Source: Persicaria tinctoria
Lineage: Eukaryota; Streptophyta; Magnoliopsida; Caryophyllales; Polygonaceae
NCBI GenBank assembly: GCA_037127255.1
Contig: JBANSL010000012.1
Coordinates: 40,973,115 to 41,037,114 of the forward strand
DNA: 64,000 nucleotides
Direction: 5' to 3'
Below, in pieces: positions 35,394-49,163 of the stretch (position 1 is the stretch's first letter; every line of letters begins with the position of its first letter). The notes beneath the pieces were generated by a model, which was not told where the DNA came from, did not search any database, and saw nothing but the letters and a program-made list of their open reading frames with translations. The position numbers and the translations under genes are program-made.

Positions 35394-35532
35394 TCGCGAA
35401 CTAGTTTCGGCTTACAGCATCCATGGCGACAACCCCAATCAGAATGTCTTTCTGTATGTAGGTCGCCAGCCAAAGCAATTGTTTGTCGATTATATTATTT
35501 CAGAGGCTTGTTTTGACAGCCAATTATTATAA
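35380..35532 (+). CDS. Small ORF beginning in the leader motif (50 aa)
   Basis: The ATG inside the leader motif opens a 50-codon frame, MEALCRELVSAYSIHGD..., ending TAA at 35,530-35,532. Copies are at 40,534-40,686 and 45,688-45,840. Other leader motifs also open with MEAL or MEAV but stop or diverge after few codons, so this could be a residual first exon of an element gene. I recognise no domain. Confidence 0.3.
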   Translation: MEALCRELVSAYSIHGDNPNQNVFLYVGRQPKQLFVDYIISEACFDSQLL

Positions 35533-35726
35533 TGATTTCACTCGTTAATGAGATTGTGTTATATTTTGACAGTAGGCAATAGGTTACAATACAACGTCAA
35601 ACATCATGTTTTATCGAGACGAAATTTAGTGCGGAACTGTTACGCATGAAGACGTGTAGACATTTATCTCAATCTCAAGAGGAAATGTTACGCATCTTGA
35701 TGCTTGCAGCGGAGGTTATCCGACTA

Positions 35727-36150
35727 GATACGCAACTGCATGCGTAGCAATCCGAACTCAACCACCAGCACAAATCTGACTAGCATAACCCATGCCAGTG
35801 CACGAGTTTGTCGGAGGTTATCAGACTAGATACGCAACTGCATGCGTAGCTATCCAACCTCAACCCCCAACACAAATCTGACTGGCCTGACCCCCCATGT
35901 CAGTGCACGAGTTTGTCGGAGTTTATCAGACTCGATACGCAACTGAATGCGTAGCTAACCAACCTTAACCCCCAACACAAATCTGACTTGCCTGACCCCC
36001 CATGCCAGTGCACGAGTTTGGCGGAGTTTATCAGACTAGATACGCAACCGCATGCGTAAATATCCAACCTCAACCCCCGACACAAATCTGACTGGCCTGA
36101 CCCATGCCAGTGCACGAGTGTGGGGGTTTATCTCAGTAGCTACGCATCGG
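35727..36150. repeat. Minisatellite of about 102-105 bp with a dyad in each unit
   Basis: Starts of the GATACGCAAC unit lie at 35,727, 35,829, 35,934, 36,039 and (diverged) 36,139. Each unit carries TACGCA-N6-TGCGTA followed by CAACACAAATCTGACT and GCCAGTGCACGAGTTTG. Present again in units 2 and 3 of the large tandem repeat. Confidence 0.8.
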
Positions 36151-36356
36151 CCAGCGTAGCATCCACTCTGACCCTCCGCCACATATCTGACTGGACTGAC
36201 CGAGTCGAACTGCACTCCTGCGTCGGACTTTATCTCCGTAGATACGCACATGCATGTGTATCTCGCCGCCATCTACGCAGTGGTATGCGTATGGTTCCGC
36301 ACCTACGTGTGGTTGTATCCACAAATACTCAGGGTGACCGAACTATTGCTCCACCA

Positions 36357-36509
36357 TTATAAATAAACGACGACTGTGTAATGAACCACTGAGCCATTGT
36401 TGATATCATAGGTTCGGAACACGTTTGGGCCAATGGGATATTTTCAAGGGTTAAACAATGAGCATACTCCCCCAACGATAAGTTATGTAAGGGTCATGGA
36501 AGCACTTTG
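36357..36509 (+). promoter_or_regulatory. Plus-strand promoter and leader motif downstream of the minisatellite
   Basis: TATAAATAAA at 36,357-36,366 follows the dyad minisatellite. The leader motif GGTCATGGAAGCACTTTG is at 36,492-36,509. The frame from its ATG stops after four codons. Confidence 0.5.
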
Positions 36510-37559
36510 ATAACACTTGTTTATTTGGGATTTGGTTAGGGTTTCGTGCGACACACTCGATGTAAATAACGGGACGAGCCGTTCACGGAGGGGCCCAACA
36601 CTCTCTCCACCCTGCGCCGTTTGCCTCCGCAATGATCCGCAATATCATAAGGGGAAGTGGAGGGCAGACTCATGGATCTTCATATCCACGGTGAGAGAGC
36701 CGTAGGCACTGCATCAATCCCAACGTGATCGACTCGATCATGGAATGGTAAGGCAGACTCATGGAATTCCATGGCCACTTCGAGAGGGTCAAGTTTTCTG
36801 CTCTGCGTCAATCCCGTTAGGACCGACTCCTAAGTGAAAGTGGTCCCGCTAACCCTATCGAAGCCAAGGTTCGAACCCAAGACTTAGGTTTACAAAGCAA
36901 AGGAGAGTAGAGATTCGAACCCAATGTTCGAACCCAAGACTATTATGTGATTATTTTGGTCATTGTTCTCGTTCTCACATATACCACTGGAAGTGGCCAG
37001 TGTATCAGTGTAAAAGGAGATATTTTGTAATGAAGAAACATATTGCAAAAACACAAACATTGAAACATAGTCCGAACAATTGTGATTGCTATTTCTTGAA
37101 TTTCTTCGAAATGAACATAGTCCGAACAATTGTGTAATATGTACTGTCTCCAAATCAAACTACATCGACTGCAAAAACCTCCATACACAACATATGCTTA
37201 ATCTTAAATTTTAAGCCAAGATCTAATCAAACAACATGTCTTATTACAATTTTCTATGGGATGTGGTAATATTTTAGAGGAAAGCTTCGAGCGAGTGCGA
37301 CCGCGACCGTCGTATCTGATGTGGAGGGCCGAAACGAGACGATGGCGGAGACGAAGACGAGACGGAGACTGAGATGGAGGAGACGGAGGATAGGACACAC
37401 ACTAGTCGGAGGGACGAAGCTCGTCCGGGCCGCTGACATGCCATGGTCGGAGGGACGAAACTAGTTGAAGAGCTAGCAGGCACCCCCACCTGTCCGCTCC
37501 CCTCCGCAACCTCTCCACTCCCCCTATGCAAGCGTGCCACTCCGCCCCGCATATCTAAA

Positions 37560-37835
37560 ATCAAAGTACTTCCATGATCTTTAAAGTTTTTATTTCATAC
37601 GGGAGATATAAGGTCTGAAAAGCATCGTTGTATGGGAATTAGACCATTCCATTATATGCTTATGAGGTTGAGCATCCCCATCCGTTGCCTTTTATAGACG
37701 TATGCGTTCCGCAGGTAAATGCGGATATATATTGTGTGATGTAGTGCGGATCGTTTTGCAGTTGCATGCGTCTCTTTTCCCCTTATTAATGCGGTTGGGG
37801 ACTGCCCACCACTGTAGTGTAGCTGCGTATAAATA
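37560..37835. promoter_or_regulatory. Second divergent promoter inside unit 1
   Basis: The minus TATA (CTTTTATAGACG near 37,689) and plus TATA (GCGTATAAATACGG near 37,822) flank a dyad TTCCGCAGGTAAATGCGGA near 37,708. The minus leader motif is near 37,563-37,579 (AAAGTACTTCCATGATC). Further minus-type motifs lie at 38,266-38,283 and 38,678-38,695, the last with its own TATA near 38,789. Confidence 0.5.
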
Positions 37836-38855
37836 CGGTAACTTGCTTGCTAGGCACTTACAATGGGTGTATATTATGTTGTAGTCGTTTATATTGCAAT
37901 CGTTGCAATGTACATAATTTTTGGGTATGTCTTGTTTCAATTCTCATTGTCCCAACCCAGTAATGATTACCTTGTTTCGTAGCGGGAAAGTGGATGCGTG
38001 GAAGATACATCGAGCAAGGGCCATTTCGTAGCGGGTGATGCGAAACATGTCATTTTGTATGCGTAAAATATAATTGAAAGAACGTTACAAATTTGAACCG
38101 ACTTTAGGATTGAAACACCATTTCATAGAAATGCGCACACATCTATCTTCACCGATCTCTCCTTCACTTTAGGCAATTAAAGTGCTTCACCGATCTGTCA
38201 TTGTTGTCGTATGAGATGAGAAAATTTCACCTTCGTTGAATTGTATGTACACATAATTTGTATGGCAAAGTGCTTCACCGATCTCTCCTTTACCAAATGT
38301 AATAGACATTGCCAGAATTTATTTGCAACCTTCATTCTGTTGTAGATAATGTGTGACCCCATAAAATTTGGAACAAATTATTAATACATCGATTTAAATA
38401 CAAACTAGTCCATACCTCAATTATCATTTACAGTATTGCATAAAGGCAATTAGAGTAACAACACATAATATACATCATAAAGAAACTCTTCACTATTTGT
38501 CATTTTCACTTACCATAATAGCACTGCCCTTGACAAGGCGGATGGAGAACCAGCAGGTGTAAGTTAGCACCCATCGCTCTGGGAATCACAATTCTGTATG
38601 GAGCACAAGAGTGATTACTGCAACTCCCTGACCAGCTGATTCATTTCCATCACCAGCAGTTTCATATCCATACAAATCAAAGTGATTCCGTGATCTTTTG
38701 ATAGTTAATGTATGAATACATATTATGGAGGTGGGTGAGAAATATACCATAGTATGAGCCATGATATGGGGATACGGTTGGTCTGGGCTGTATTTATAGG
38801 CATCTAGCAGATTTACGCAGCTAGGTGTGTAACAAGTGGCCTCGTTAGTTGCGTG

Positions 38856-41800
38856 TTTCATCTAAGAATCAAACCTTACGAAGTGACGTTTATAATAGGT
38901 GTGTATTATATTGTAGTCTTTTAAATTGTAATCGTTGGAATGGACATGATTTTGTGGTGCTCTTTGGTTCAATTGTCATTGTCACATCTCAATACATAAT
39001 CGATTATGACGACTACTTCCCAAGTATTGTGCACTGGCGAGACGCAATATGTCGCAATGAATGCGGTATGCTCATTCTAATGTCAGTATCGAACGTAACC
39101 ACGTATTCAACGCGGATAGTTTCGTAGTATATTTATTTTGAGGTCCGCATGTTATTGCGGAACATCACGCATTTCGCCGCGGAACCGTACACGGTATTAA
39201 TCGGCGGCTTCAGCGCTTAGCGCCAACCACCGTGTGAGGCCGAAATTTACAAAACAATTATCAAATCAAACTACTGTTTTGGCGCTACAAAGTCCGAACA
39301 GTTCTGTCATATCTACTGTTATCAAATCAAACTACATCGATGGAAAACAAAACTGTATAAACAAGATATGCTACACATTAACATTATTAAGCCAATATTT
39401 AATCAAAGAAAAGGCATTGTTACAATTGTGGAGGGGATCTGGGTAATATTTTCATAGTGATTTTCCAGATCTTATGTCTGTCAGGGTTCGAACGCAAGAC
39501 CTTTGGTTTTATAGGCAAACCTAAAGCCACTGAGACTACCAGGTTGGCGATTGGGGGCGTAAGCTTCGAGCGAGGTGACATATATGGAGGCTCGAGGGCA
39601 CAGATCTTAAGAGATATGACTCGAGACGGAGGAGAGGAGACACCCGCCTTGCCGCATACATGTCGTTGTCGGAGGGACGAGGCTAGTCTAATAGCCAGCA
39701 CACACCCCACCTGTCGGCTCTCATCCGCAACCTGTCCACTCCCCCTCCACAACCTGTCCACACCGCTCTGCGTATCTGAAATCAAAGTAGTTCCCTGATC
39801 TTTTAAGTGTTCATTTCATATGAGAGATATAATGTTTGTAAAGCATTGCTGTATGGAAATTAGATCATTCAACGATATGCTTATGAGGTTCAAAAGCCCC
39901 ATCTCAAACGAGTATGAAAACAATCATTTCTAGAATTGGGTGCAACTTCCGAAGCACGATCGACTCTATTTATAGGGTGGAATGACGGTTGGCCCCAGGG
40001 TTCAGATGCCTCCGCACCTTGTTGCAGATGGCTCCGCATCTTGTTCATGGTTCCGCAACATGTTGTATTGCTACGCCATTTAGTGTGGAACCTATACGCA
40101 ACCAGATGTGTAGAAGTTTACCTGAACCATTTCTTTATACTCTTGTTACGCATCTAGACGCTTGTGACGAAGTTAATCTCAATAGATACGCAACATCATG
40201 CGTAAGCCAACAAACTGCGAATATTCACAACCCCTGCCACATCGACATGCTTGTAACTCCAAGGGTTCAGATGCCTCCGCACCTAGTTGCGGATGGCTCC
40301 GCATCGTAACGTGTAACTCCACGCATAGATGTTGCATACAGAACCGCACTGTCATGCGGACCACACCGAAGTGACATGCGGGCTTGTAGATGCCACAAGT
40401 CTCCCCTGCATAGTTAAAGTGTCAAGAATGACGTTACTTTCGGAATTGTAGGTGACATGAAATTCAAGTCTATAGTGGTACTCAGTCATTCATCACTTCA
40501 TTTTATTGCCCATTTATAACTGTTGTAAGGGTCATGGAAGCACTTTGTCGCGAACTAGTTTCGGCTTACAGCATCCATGGCGACAACCCCAATCAGAATG
40601 TCTTTCTGTATGTAGGTCGCCAGCCAAAGCAATTGTTTGTCGATTATATTATTTCAGAGGCTTGTTTTGACAGCCAATTATTATAATGATTTCACTCGTT
40701 AATGAGATTGTGTTATATTTTGACAGTAGGCAATAGGTTACAATACAACGTCAAACATCATGTTTTATCGAGACGAAATTTAGTGCGGAACTGTTACGCA
40801 TGAAGACGTGTAGACATTTATCTCAATCTCAAGAGGAAATGTTACGCATCTTGATGCTTGCAGCGGAGGTTATCCGACTAGATACGCAACTGCATGCGTA
40901 GCAATCCGAACTCAACCACCAGCACAAATCTGACTAGCATAACCCATGCCAGTGCACGAGTTTGTCGGAGGTTATCAGACTAGATACGCAACTGCATGCG
41001 TAGCTATCCAACCTCAACCCCCAACACAAATCTGACTGGCCTGACCCCCCATGCCAGTGCACGAGTTTGTCGGAGTTTATCAGACTCGATACGCAACTGA
41101 ATGCGTAGCTAACCAACCTTAACCCCCAACACAAATCTGACTTGCCTGACCCCCCATGCCAGTGCACGAGTTTGGCGGAGTTTATCAGACTAGATACGCA
41201 ACCGCATGCGTAAATATCCAACCTCAACCCCCGACACAAATCTGACTGGCCTGACCCATGCCAGTGCACGAGTGTGGGGGTTTATCTCAGTAGCTACGCA
41301 TCGGCCAGCGTAGCATCCACTCTGACCCTCCGCCACATATCTGACTGGACTGACCGAGTCGAACTGCACTCCTGCGTCGGACTTTATCTCCGTAGATACG
41401 CACATGCATGTGTATCTCGCCGCCATCTACGCAGTGGTATGCGTATGGTTCCGCACCTACGTGTGGTTGTATCCACAAATACTCAGGGTGACCGAACTAT
41501 TGCTCCACCATTATAAATAAACGACGACTGTGTAATGAACCACTGAGCCATTGTTGATATCATAGGTTCGGAACACGTTTGGGCCAATGGGATATTTTCA
41601 AGGGTTAAACAATGAGCATACTCCCCCAACGATAAGTTATGTAAGGGTCATGGAAGCACTTTGATAACACTTGTTTATTTGGGATTTGGTTAGGGTTTCG
41701 TGCGACACACTCGATGTAAATAACGGGACGAGCCGTTCACGGAGGGGCCCAACACTCTCTCCACCCTGCGCCGTTTGCCTCCGCAATGATCCGCAATATC

Positions 41801-44009
41801 ATAAGGGGAAGTGGAGGGCAGACTCATGGATCTTCATATCCACGGTGAGAGAGCCGTAGGCACTGCATCAATCCCAACGTGATCGACTCGATCATGGAAT
41901 GGTAAGGCAGACTCATGGAATTCCATGGCCACTTCGAGAGGGTCAAGTTTTCTGCTCTGCGTCAATCCCGTTAGGACCGACTCCTAAGTGAAAGTGGTCC
42001 CGCTAACCCTATCGAAGCCAAGGTTCGAACCCAAGACTTAGGTTTACAAAGCAAAGGAGAGTAGAGATTCGAACCCAATGTTCGAACCCAAGACTATTAT
42101 GTGATTATTTTGGTCATTGTTCTCGTTCTCACATATACCACTGGAAGTGGCCAGTGTATCAGTGTAAAAGGAGATATTTTGTAATGAAGAAACATATTGC
42201 AAAAACACAAACATTGAAACATAGTCCGAACAATTGTGATTGCTATTTCTTGAATTTCTTCGAAATGAACATAGTCCGAACAATTGTGTAATATGTACTG
42301 TCTCCAAATCAAACTACATCGACTGCAAAAACCTCCATACACAACATATGCTTAATCTTAAATTTTAAGCCAAGATCTAATCAAACAACATGTCTTATTA
42401 CAATTTTCTATGGGATGTGGTAATATTTTAGAGGAAAGCTTCGAGCGAGTGCGACCGCGACCGTCGTATCTGATGTGGAGGGCCGAAACGAGACGATGGC
42501 GGAGACGAAGACGAGACGGAGACTGAGATGGAGGAGACGGAGGATAGGACACACACTAGTCGGAGGGACGAAGCTCGTCCGGGCCGCTGACATGCCATGG
42601 TCGGAGGGACGAAACTAGTTGAAGAGCTAGCAGGCACCCCCACCTGTCCGCTCCCCTCCGCAACCTCTCCACTCCCCCTATGCAAGCGTGCCACTCCGCC
42701 CCGCATATCTAAAATCAAAGTACTTCCATGATCTTTAAAGTTTTTATTTCATACGGGAGATATAAGGTCTGAAAAGCATCGTTGTATGGGAATTAGACCA
42801 TTCCATTATATGCTTATGAGGTTGAGCATCCCCATCCGTTGCCTTTTATAGACGTATGCGTTCCGCAGGTAAATGCGGATATATATTGTGTGATGTAGTG
42901 CGGATCGTTTTGCAGTTGCATGCGTCTCTTTTCCCCTTATTAATGCGGTTGGGGACTGCCCACCACTGTAGTGTAGCTGCGTATAAATACGGTAACTTGC
43001 TTGCTAGGCACTTACAATGGGTGTATATTATGTTGTAGTCGTTTATATTGCAATCGTTGCAATGTACATAATTTTTGGGTATGTCTTGTTTCAATTCTCA
43101 TTGTCCCAACCCAGTAATGATTACCTTGTTTCGTAGCGGGAAAGTGGATGCGTGGAAGATACATCGAGCAAGGGCCATTTCGTAGCGGGTGATGCGAAAC
43201 ATGTCATTTTGTATGCGTAAAATATAATTGAAAGAACGTTACAAATTTGAACCGACTTTAGGATTGAAACACCATTTCATAGAAATGCGCACACATCTAT
43301 CTTCACCGATCTCTCCTTCACTTTAGGCAATTAAAGTGCTTCACCGATCTGTCATTGTTGTCGTATGAGATGAGAAAATTTCACCTTCGTTGAATTGTAT
43401 GTACACATAATTTGTATGGCAAAGTGCTTCACCGATCTCTCCTTTACCAAATGTAATAGACATTGCCAGAATTTATTTGCAACCTTCATTCTGTTGTAGA
43501 TAATGTGTGACCCCATAAAATTTGGAACAAATTATTAATACATCGATTTAAATACAAACTAGTCCATACCTCAATTATCATTTACAGTATTGCATAAAGG
43601 CAATTAGAGTAACAACACATAATATACATCATAAAGAAACTCTTCACTATTTGTCATTTTCACTTACCATAATAGCACTGCCCTTGACAAGGCGGATGGA
43701 GAACCAGCAGGTGTAAGTTAGCACCCATCGCTCTGGGAATCACAATTCTGTATGGAGCACAAGAGTGATTACTGCAACTCCCTGACCAGCTGATTCATTT
43801 CCATCACCAGCAGTTTCATATCCATACAAATCAAAGTGATTCCGTGATCTTTTGATAGTTAATGTATGAATACATATTATGGAGGTGGGTGAGAAATATA
43901 CCATAGTATGAGCCATGATATGGGGATACGGTTGGTCTGGGCTGTATTTATAGGCATCTAGCAGATTTACGCAGCTAGGTGTGTAACAAGTGGCCTCGTT
44001 AGTTGCGTG
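38856..44009. repeat. 5,154-bp tandem repeat, unit 2
   Basis: Complete copy of 33,702-38,855, differing at only a few positions. The junction on its left reads GTGTTTCATC, where the left flank of unit 1 reads GATTTCATC. Confidence 0.95.
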
Positions 44010-47000
44010 TTTCATCTAAGAATCAAACCTTACGAAGTGACGTTTATAATAGGTGTGTATTATATTGTAGTCTTTTAAATTGTAATCGTTGGAATGGACA
44101 TGATTTTGTGGTGCTCTTTGGTTCAATTGTCATTGTCACATCTCAATACATAATCGATTATGACGACTACTTCCCAAGTATTGTGCACTGGCGAGACGCA
44201 ATATGTCGCAATGAATGCGGTATGCTCATTCTAATGTCAGTATCGAACGTAACCACGTATTCAACGCGGATAGTTTCGTAGTATATTTATTTTGAGGTCC
44301 GCATGTTATTGCGGAACATCACGCATTTCGCCGCGGAACCGTACACGGTATTAATCGGCGGCTTCAGCGCTTAGCGCCAACCACCGTGTGAGGCCGAAAT
44401 TTACAAAACAATTATCAAATCAAACTACTGTTTTGGCGCTACAAAGTCCGAACAGTTCTGTCATATCTACTGTTATCAAATCAAACTACATCGATGGAAA
44501 ACAAAACTGTATAAACAAGATATGCTACACATTAACATTATTAAGCCAATATTTAATCAAAGAAAAGGCATTGTTACAATTGTGGAGGGGATCTGGGTAA
44601 TATTTTCATAGTGATTTTCCAGATCTTATGTCTGTCAGGGTTCGAACGCAAGACCTTTGGTTTTATAGGCAAACCTAAAGCCACTGAGACTACCAGGTTG
44701 GCGATTGGGGGCGTAAGCTTCGAGCGAGGTGACATATATGGAGGCTCGAGGGCACAGATCTTAAGAGATATGACTCGAGACGGAGGAGAGGAGACACCCG
44801 CCTTGCCGCATACATGTCGTTGTCGGAGGGACGAGGCTAGTCTAATAGCCAGCACACACCCCACCTGTCGGCTCTCATCCGCAACCTGTCCACTCCCCCT
44901 CCACAACCTGTCCACACCGCTCTGCGTATCTGAAATCAAAGTAGTTCCCTGATCTTTTAAGTGTTCATTTCATATGAGAGATATAATGTTTGTAAAGCAT
45001 TGCTGTATGGAAATTAGATCATTCAACGATATGCTTATGAGGTTCAAAAGCCCCATCTCAAACGAGTATGAAAACAATCATTTCTAGAATTGGGTGCAAC
45101 TTCCGAAGCACGATCGACTCTATTTATAGGGTGGAATGACGGTTGGCCCCAGGGTTCAGATGCCTCCGCACCTTGTTGCAGATGGCTCCGCATCTTGTTC
45201 ATGGTTCCGCAACATGTTGTATTGCTACGCCATTTAGTGTGGAACCTATACGCAACCAGATGTGTAGAAGTTTACCTGAACCATTTCTTTATACTCTTGT
45301 TACGCATCTAGACGCTTGTGACGAAGTTAATCTCAATAGATACGCAACATCATGCGTAAGCCAACAAACTGCGAATATTCACAACCCCTGCCACATCGAC
45401 ATGCTTGTAACTCCAAGGGTTCAGATGCCTCCGCACCTAGTTGCGGATGGCTCCGCATCGTAACGTGTAACTCCACGCATAGATGTTGCATACAGAACCG
45501 CACTGTCATGCGGACCACACCGAAGTGACATGCGGGCTTGTAGATGCCACAAGTCTCCCCTGCATAGTTAAAGTGTCAAGAATGACGTTACTTTCGGAAT
45601 TGTAGGTGACATGAAATTCAAGTCTATAGTGGTACTCAGTCATTCATCACTTCATTTTATTGCCCATTTATAACTGTTGTAAGGGTCATGGAAGCACTTT
45701 GTCGCGAACTAGTTTCGGCTTACAGCATCCATGGCGACAACCCCAATCAGAATGTCTTTCTGTATGTAGGTCGCCAGCCAAAGCAATTGTTTGTCGATTA
45801 TATTATTTCAGAGGCTTGTTTTGACAGCCAATTATTATAATGATTTCACTCGTTAATGAGATTGTGTTATATTTTGACAGTAGGCAATAGGTTACAATAC
45901 AACGTCAAACATCATGTTTTATCGAGACGAAATTTAGTGCGGAACTGTTACGCATGAAGACGTGTAGACATTTATCTCAATCTCAAGAGGAAATGTTACG
46001 CATCTTGATGCTTGCAGCGGAGGTTATCCGACTAGATACGCAACTGCATGCGTAGCAATCCGAACTCAACCACCAGCACAAATCTGACTAGCATAACCCA
46101 TGCCAGTGCACGAGTTTGTCGGAGGTTATCAGACTAGATACGCAACTGCATGCGTAGCTATCCAACCTCAACCCCCAACACAAATCTGACTGGCCTGACC
46201 CCCCATGCCAGTGCACGAGTTTGTCGGAGTTTATCAGACTCGATACGCAACTGAATGCGTAGCTAACCAACCTTAACCCCCAACACAAATCTGACTTGCC
46301 TGACCCCCCATGCCAGTGCACGAGTTTGGCGGAGTTTATCAGACTAGATACGCAACCGCATGCGTAACTATCCAACCTCAACCCCCGACACAAATCTGAC
46401 TGGCCTGACCCATGCCAGTGCACGAGTGTGGGGGTTTATCTCAGTAGCTACGCATCGGCCAGCGTAGCATCCACTCTGACCCTCCGCCACATATCTGACT
46501 GGACTGACCGAGTCGAACTGCACTCCTGCGTCGGACTTTATCTCCGTAGATACGCACATGCATGTGTATCTCGCCGCCATCTACGCAGTGGTATGCGTAT
46601 GGTTCCGCACCTACGTGTGGTTGTATCCACAAATACTCAGGGTGACCGAACTATTGCTCCACCATTATAAATAAACGACGACTGTGTAATGAACCACTGA
46701 GCCATTGTTGATATCATAGGTTCGGAACACGTTTGGGCCAATGGGATATTTTCAAGGGTTAAACAATGAGCATACTCCCCCAACGATAAGTTATGTAAGG
46801 GTCATGGAAGCACTTTGATAACACTTGTTTATTTGGGATTTGGTTAGGGTTTCGTGCGACACACTCGATGTAAATAACGGGACGAGCCGTTCACGGAGGG
46901 GCCCAACACTCTCTCCACCCTGCGCCGTTTGCCTCCGCAATGATCCGCAATATCATAAGGGGAAGTGGAGGGCAGACTCATGGATCTTCATATCCACGGT

Positions 47001-49163
47001 GAGAGAGCCGTAGGCACTGCATCAATCCCAACGTGATCGACTCGATCATGGAATGGTAAGGCAGACTCATGGAATTCCATGGCCACTTCGAGAGGGTCAA
47101 GTTTTCTGCTCTGCGTCAATCCCGTTAGGACCGACTCCTAAGTGAAAGTGGTCCCGCTAACCCTATCGAAGCCAAGGTTCGAACCCAAGACTTAGGTTTA
47201 CAAAGCAAAGGAGAGTAGAGATTCGAACCCAATGTTCGAACCCAAGACTATTATGTGATTATTTTGGTCATTGTTCTCGTTCTCACATATACCACTGGAA
47301 GTGGCCAGTGTATCAGTGTAAAAGGAGATATTTTGTAATGAAGAAACATATTGCAAAAACACAAACATTGAAACATAGTCCGAACAATTGTGATTGCTAT
47401 TTCTTGAATTTCTTCGAAATGAACATAGTCCGAACAATTGTGTAATATGTACTGTCTCCAAATCAAACTACATCGACTGCAAAAACCTCCATACACAACA
47501 TATGCTTAATCTTAAATTTTAAGCCAAGATCTAATCAAACAACATGTCTTATTACAATTTTCTATGGGATGTGGTAATATTTTAGAGGAAAGCTTCGAGC
47601 GAGTGCGACCGCGACCGTCGTATCTGATGTGGAGGGCCGAAACGAGACGATGGCGGAGACGAAGACGAGACGGAGACTGAGATGGAGGAGACGGAGGATA
47701 GGACACACACTAGTCGGAGGGACGAAGCTCGTCCGGGCCGCTGACATGCCATGGTCGGAGGGACGAAACTAGTTGAAGAGCTAGCAGGCACCCCCACCTG
47801 TCCGCTCCCCTCCGCAACCTCTCCACTCCCCCTATGCAAGCGTGCCACTCCGCCCCGCATATCTAAAATCAAAGTACTTCCATGATCTTTAAAGTTTTTA
47901 TTTCATACGGGAGATATAAGGTCTGAAAAGCATCGTTGTATGGGAATTAGACCATTCCATTATATGCTTATGAGGTTGAGCATCCCCATCCGTTGCCTTT
48001 TATAGACGTATGCGTTCCGCAGGTAAATGCGGATATATATTGTGTGATGTAGTGCGGATCGTTTTGCAGTTGCATGCGTCTCTTTTCCCCTTATTAATGC
48101 GGTTGGGGACTGCCCACCACTGTAGTGTAGCTGCGTATAAATACGGTAACTTGCTTGCTAGGCACTTACAATGGGTGTATATTATGTTGTAGTCGTTTAT
48201 ATTGCAATCGTTGCAATGTACATAATTTTTGGGTATGTCTTGTTTCAATTCTCATTGTCCCAACCCAGTAATGATTACCTTGTTTCGTAGCGGGAAAGTG
48301 GATGCGTGGAAGATACATCGAGCAAGGGCCATTTCGTAGCGGGTGATGCGAAACATGTCATTTTGTATGCGTAAAATATAATTGAAAGAACGTTACAAAT
48401 TTGAACCGACTTTAGGATTGAAACACCATTTCATAGAAATGCGCACACATCTATCTTCACCGATCTCTCCTTCACTTTAGGCAATTAAAGTGCTTCACCG
48501 ATCTGTCATTGTTGTCGTATGAGATGAGAAAATTTCACCTTCGTTGAATTGTATGTACACATAATTTGTATGGCAAAGTGCTTCACCGATCTCTCCTTTA
48601 CCAAATGTAATAGACATTGCCAGAATTTATTTGCAACCTTCATTCTGTTGTAGATAATGTGTGACCCCATAAAATTTGGAACAAATTATTAATACATCGA
48701 TTTAAATACAAACTAGTCCATACCTCAATTATCATTTACAGTATTGCATAAAGGCAATTAGAGTAACAACACATAATATACATCATAAAGAAACTCTTCA
48801 CTATTTGTCATTTTCACTTACCATAATAGCACTGCCCTTGACAAGGCGGATGGAGAACCAGCAGGTGTAAGTTAGCACCCATCGCTCTGGGAATCACAAT
48901 TCTGTATGGAGCACAAGAGTGATTACTGCAACTCCCTGACCAGCTGATTCATTTCCATCACCAGCAGTTTCATATCCATACAAATCAAAGTGATTCCGTG
49001 ATCTTTTGATAGTTAATGTATGAATACATATTATGGAGGTGGGTGAGAAATATACCATAGTATGAGCCATGATATGGGGATACGGTTGGTCTGGGCTGTA
49101 TTTATAGGCATCTAGCAGATTTACGCAGCTAGGTGTGTAACAAGTGGCCTCGTTAGTTGCGTG
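44010..49163. repeat. 5,154-bp tandem repeat, unit 3
   Basis: Complete copy, nearly identical to unit 2; one visible difference is GCGTAACTATCC in place of GCGTAAATATCC near 46,368. On its right side the sequence leaves the repeat at GTGTTTATAAGC. Confidence 0.95.

Larger units (their letters stand above)
33702..38855. repeat. 5,154-bp tandem repeat, unit 1
   Basis: First of three head-to-tail copies (units 2 and 3 at 38,856 and 44,010). Every landmark recurs at +5,154 and +10,308. It contains a SINE-like segment, two dyad-bearing promoter intervals, a minisatellite and several leader motifs, but no recognisable protein domain. It differs from unit 2 at a few bases, for example near 34,073-34,086 and a short C-run length change near 35,893. 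Confidence 0.95.

Noticed and set aside
36870..36945. GTTCGAACCC-type B-boxes as tRNA genes
   Set aside because: No cloverleaf, no acceptor stem and no suitable A-box. At most SINE debris.
33702..49163. Satellite or centromeric repeat
   Set aside because: Only three units, each long and composed of transposon parts with unique flanks on both sides.
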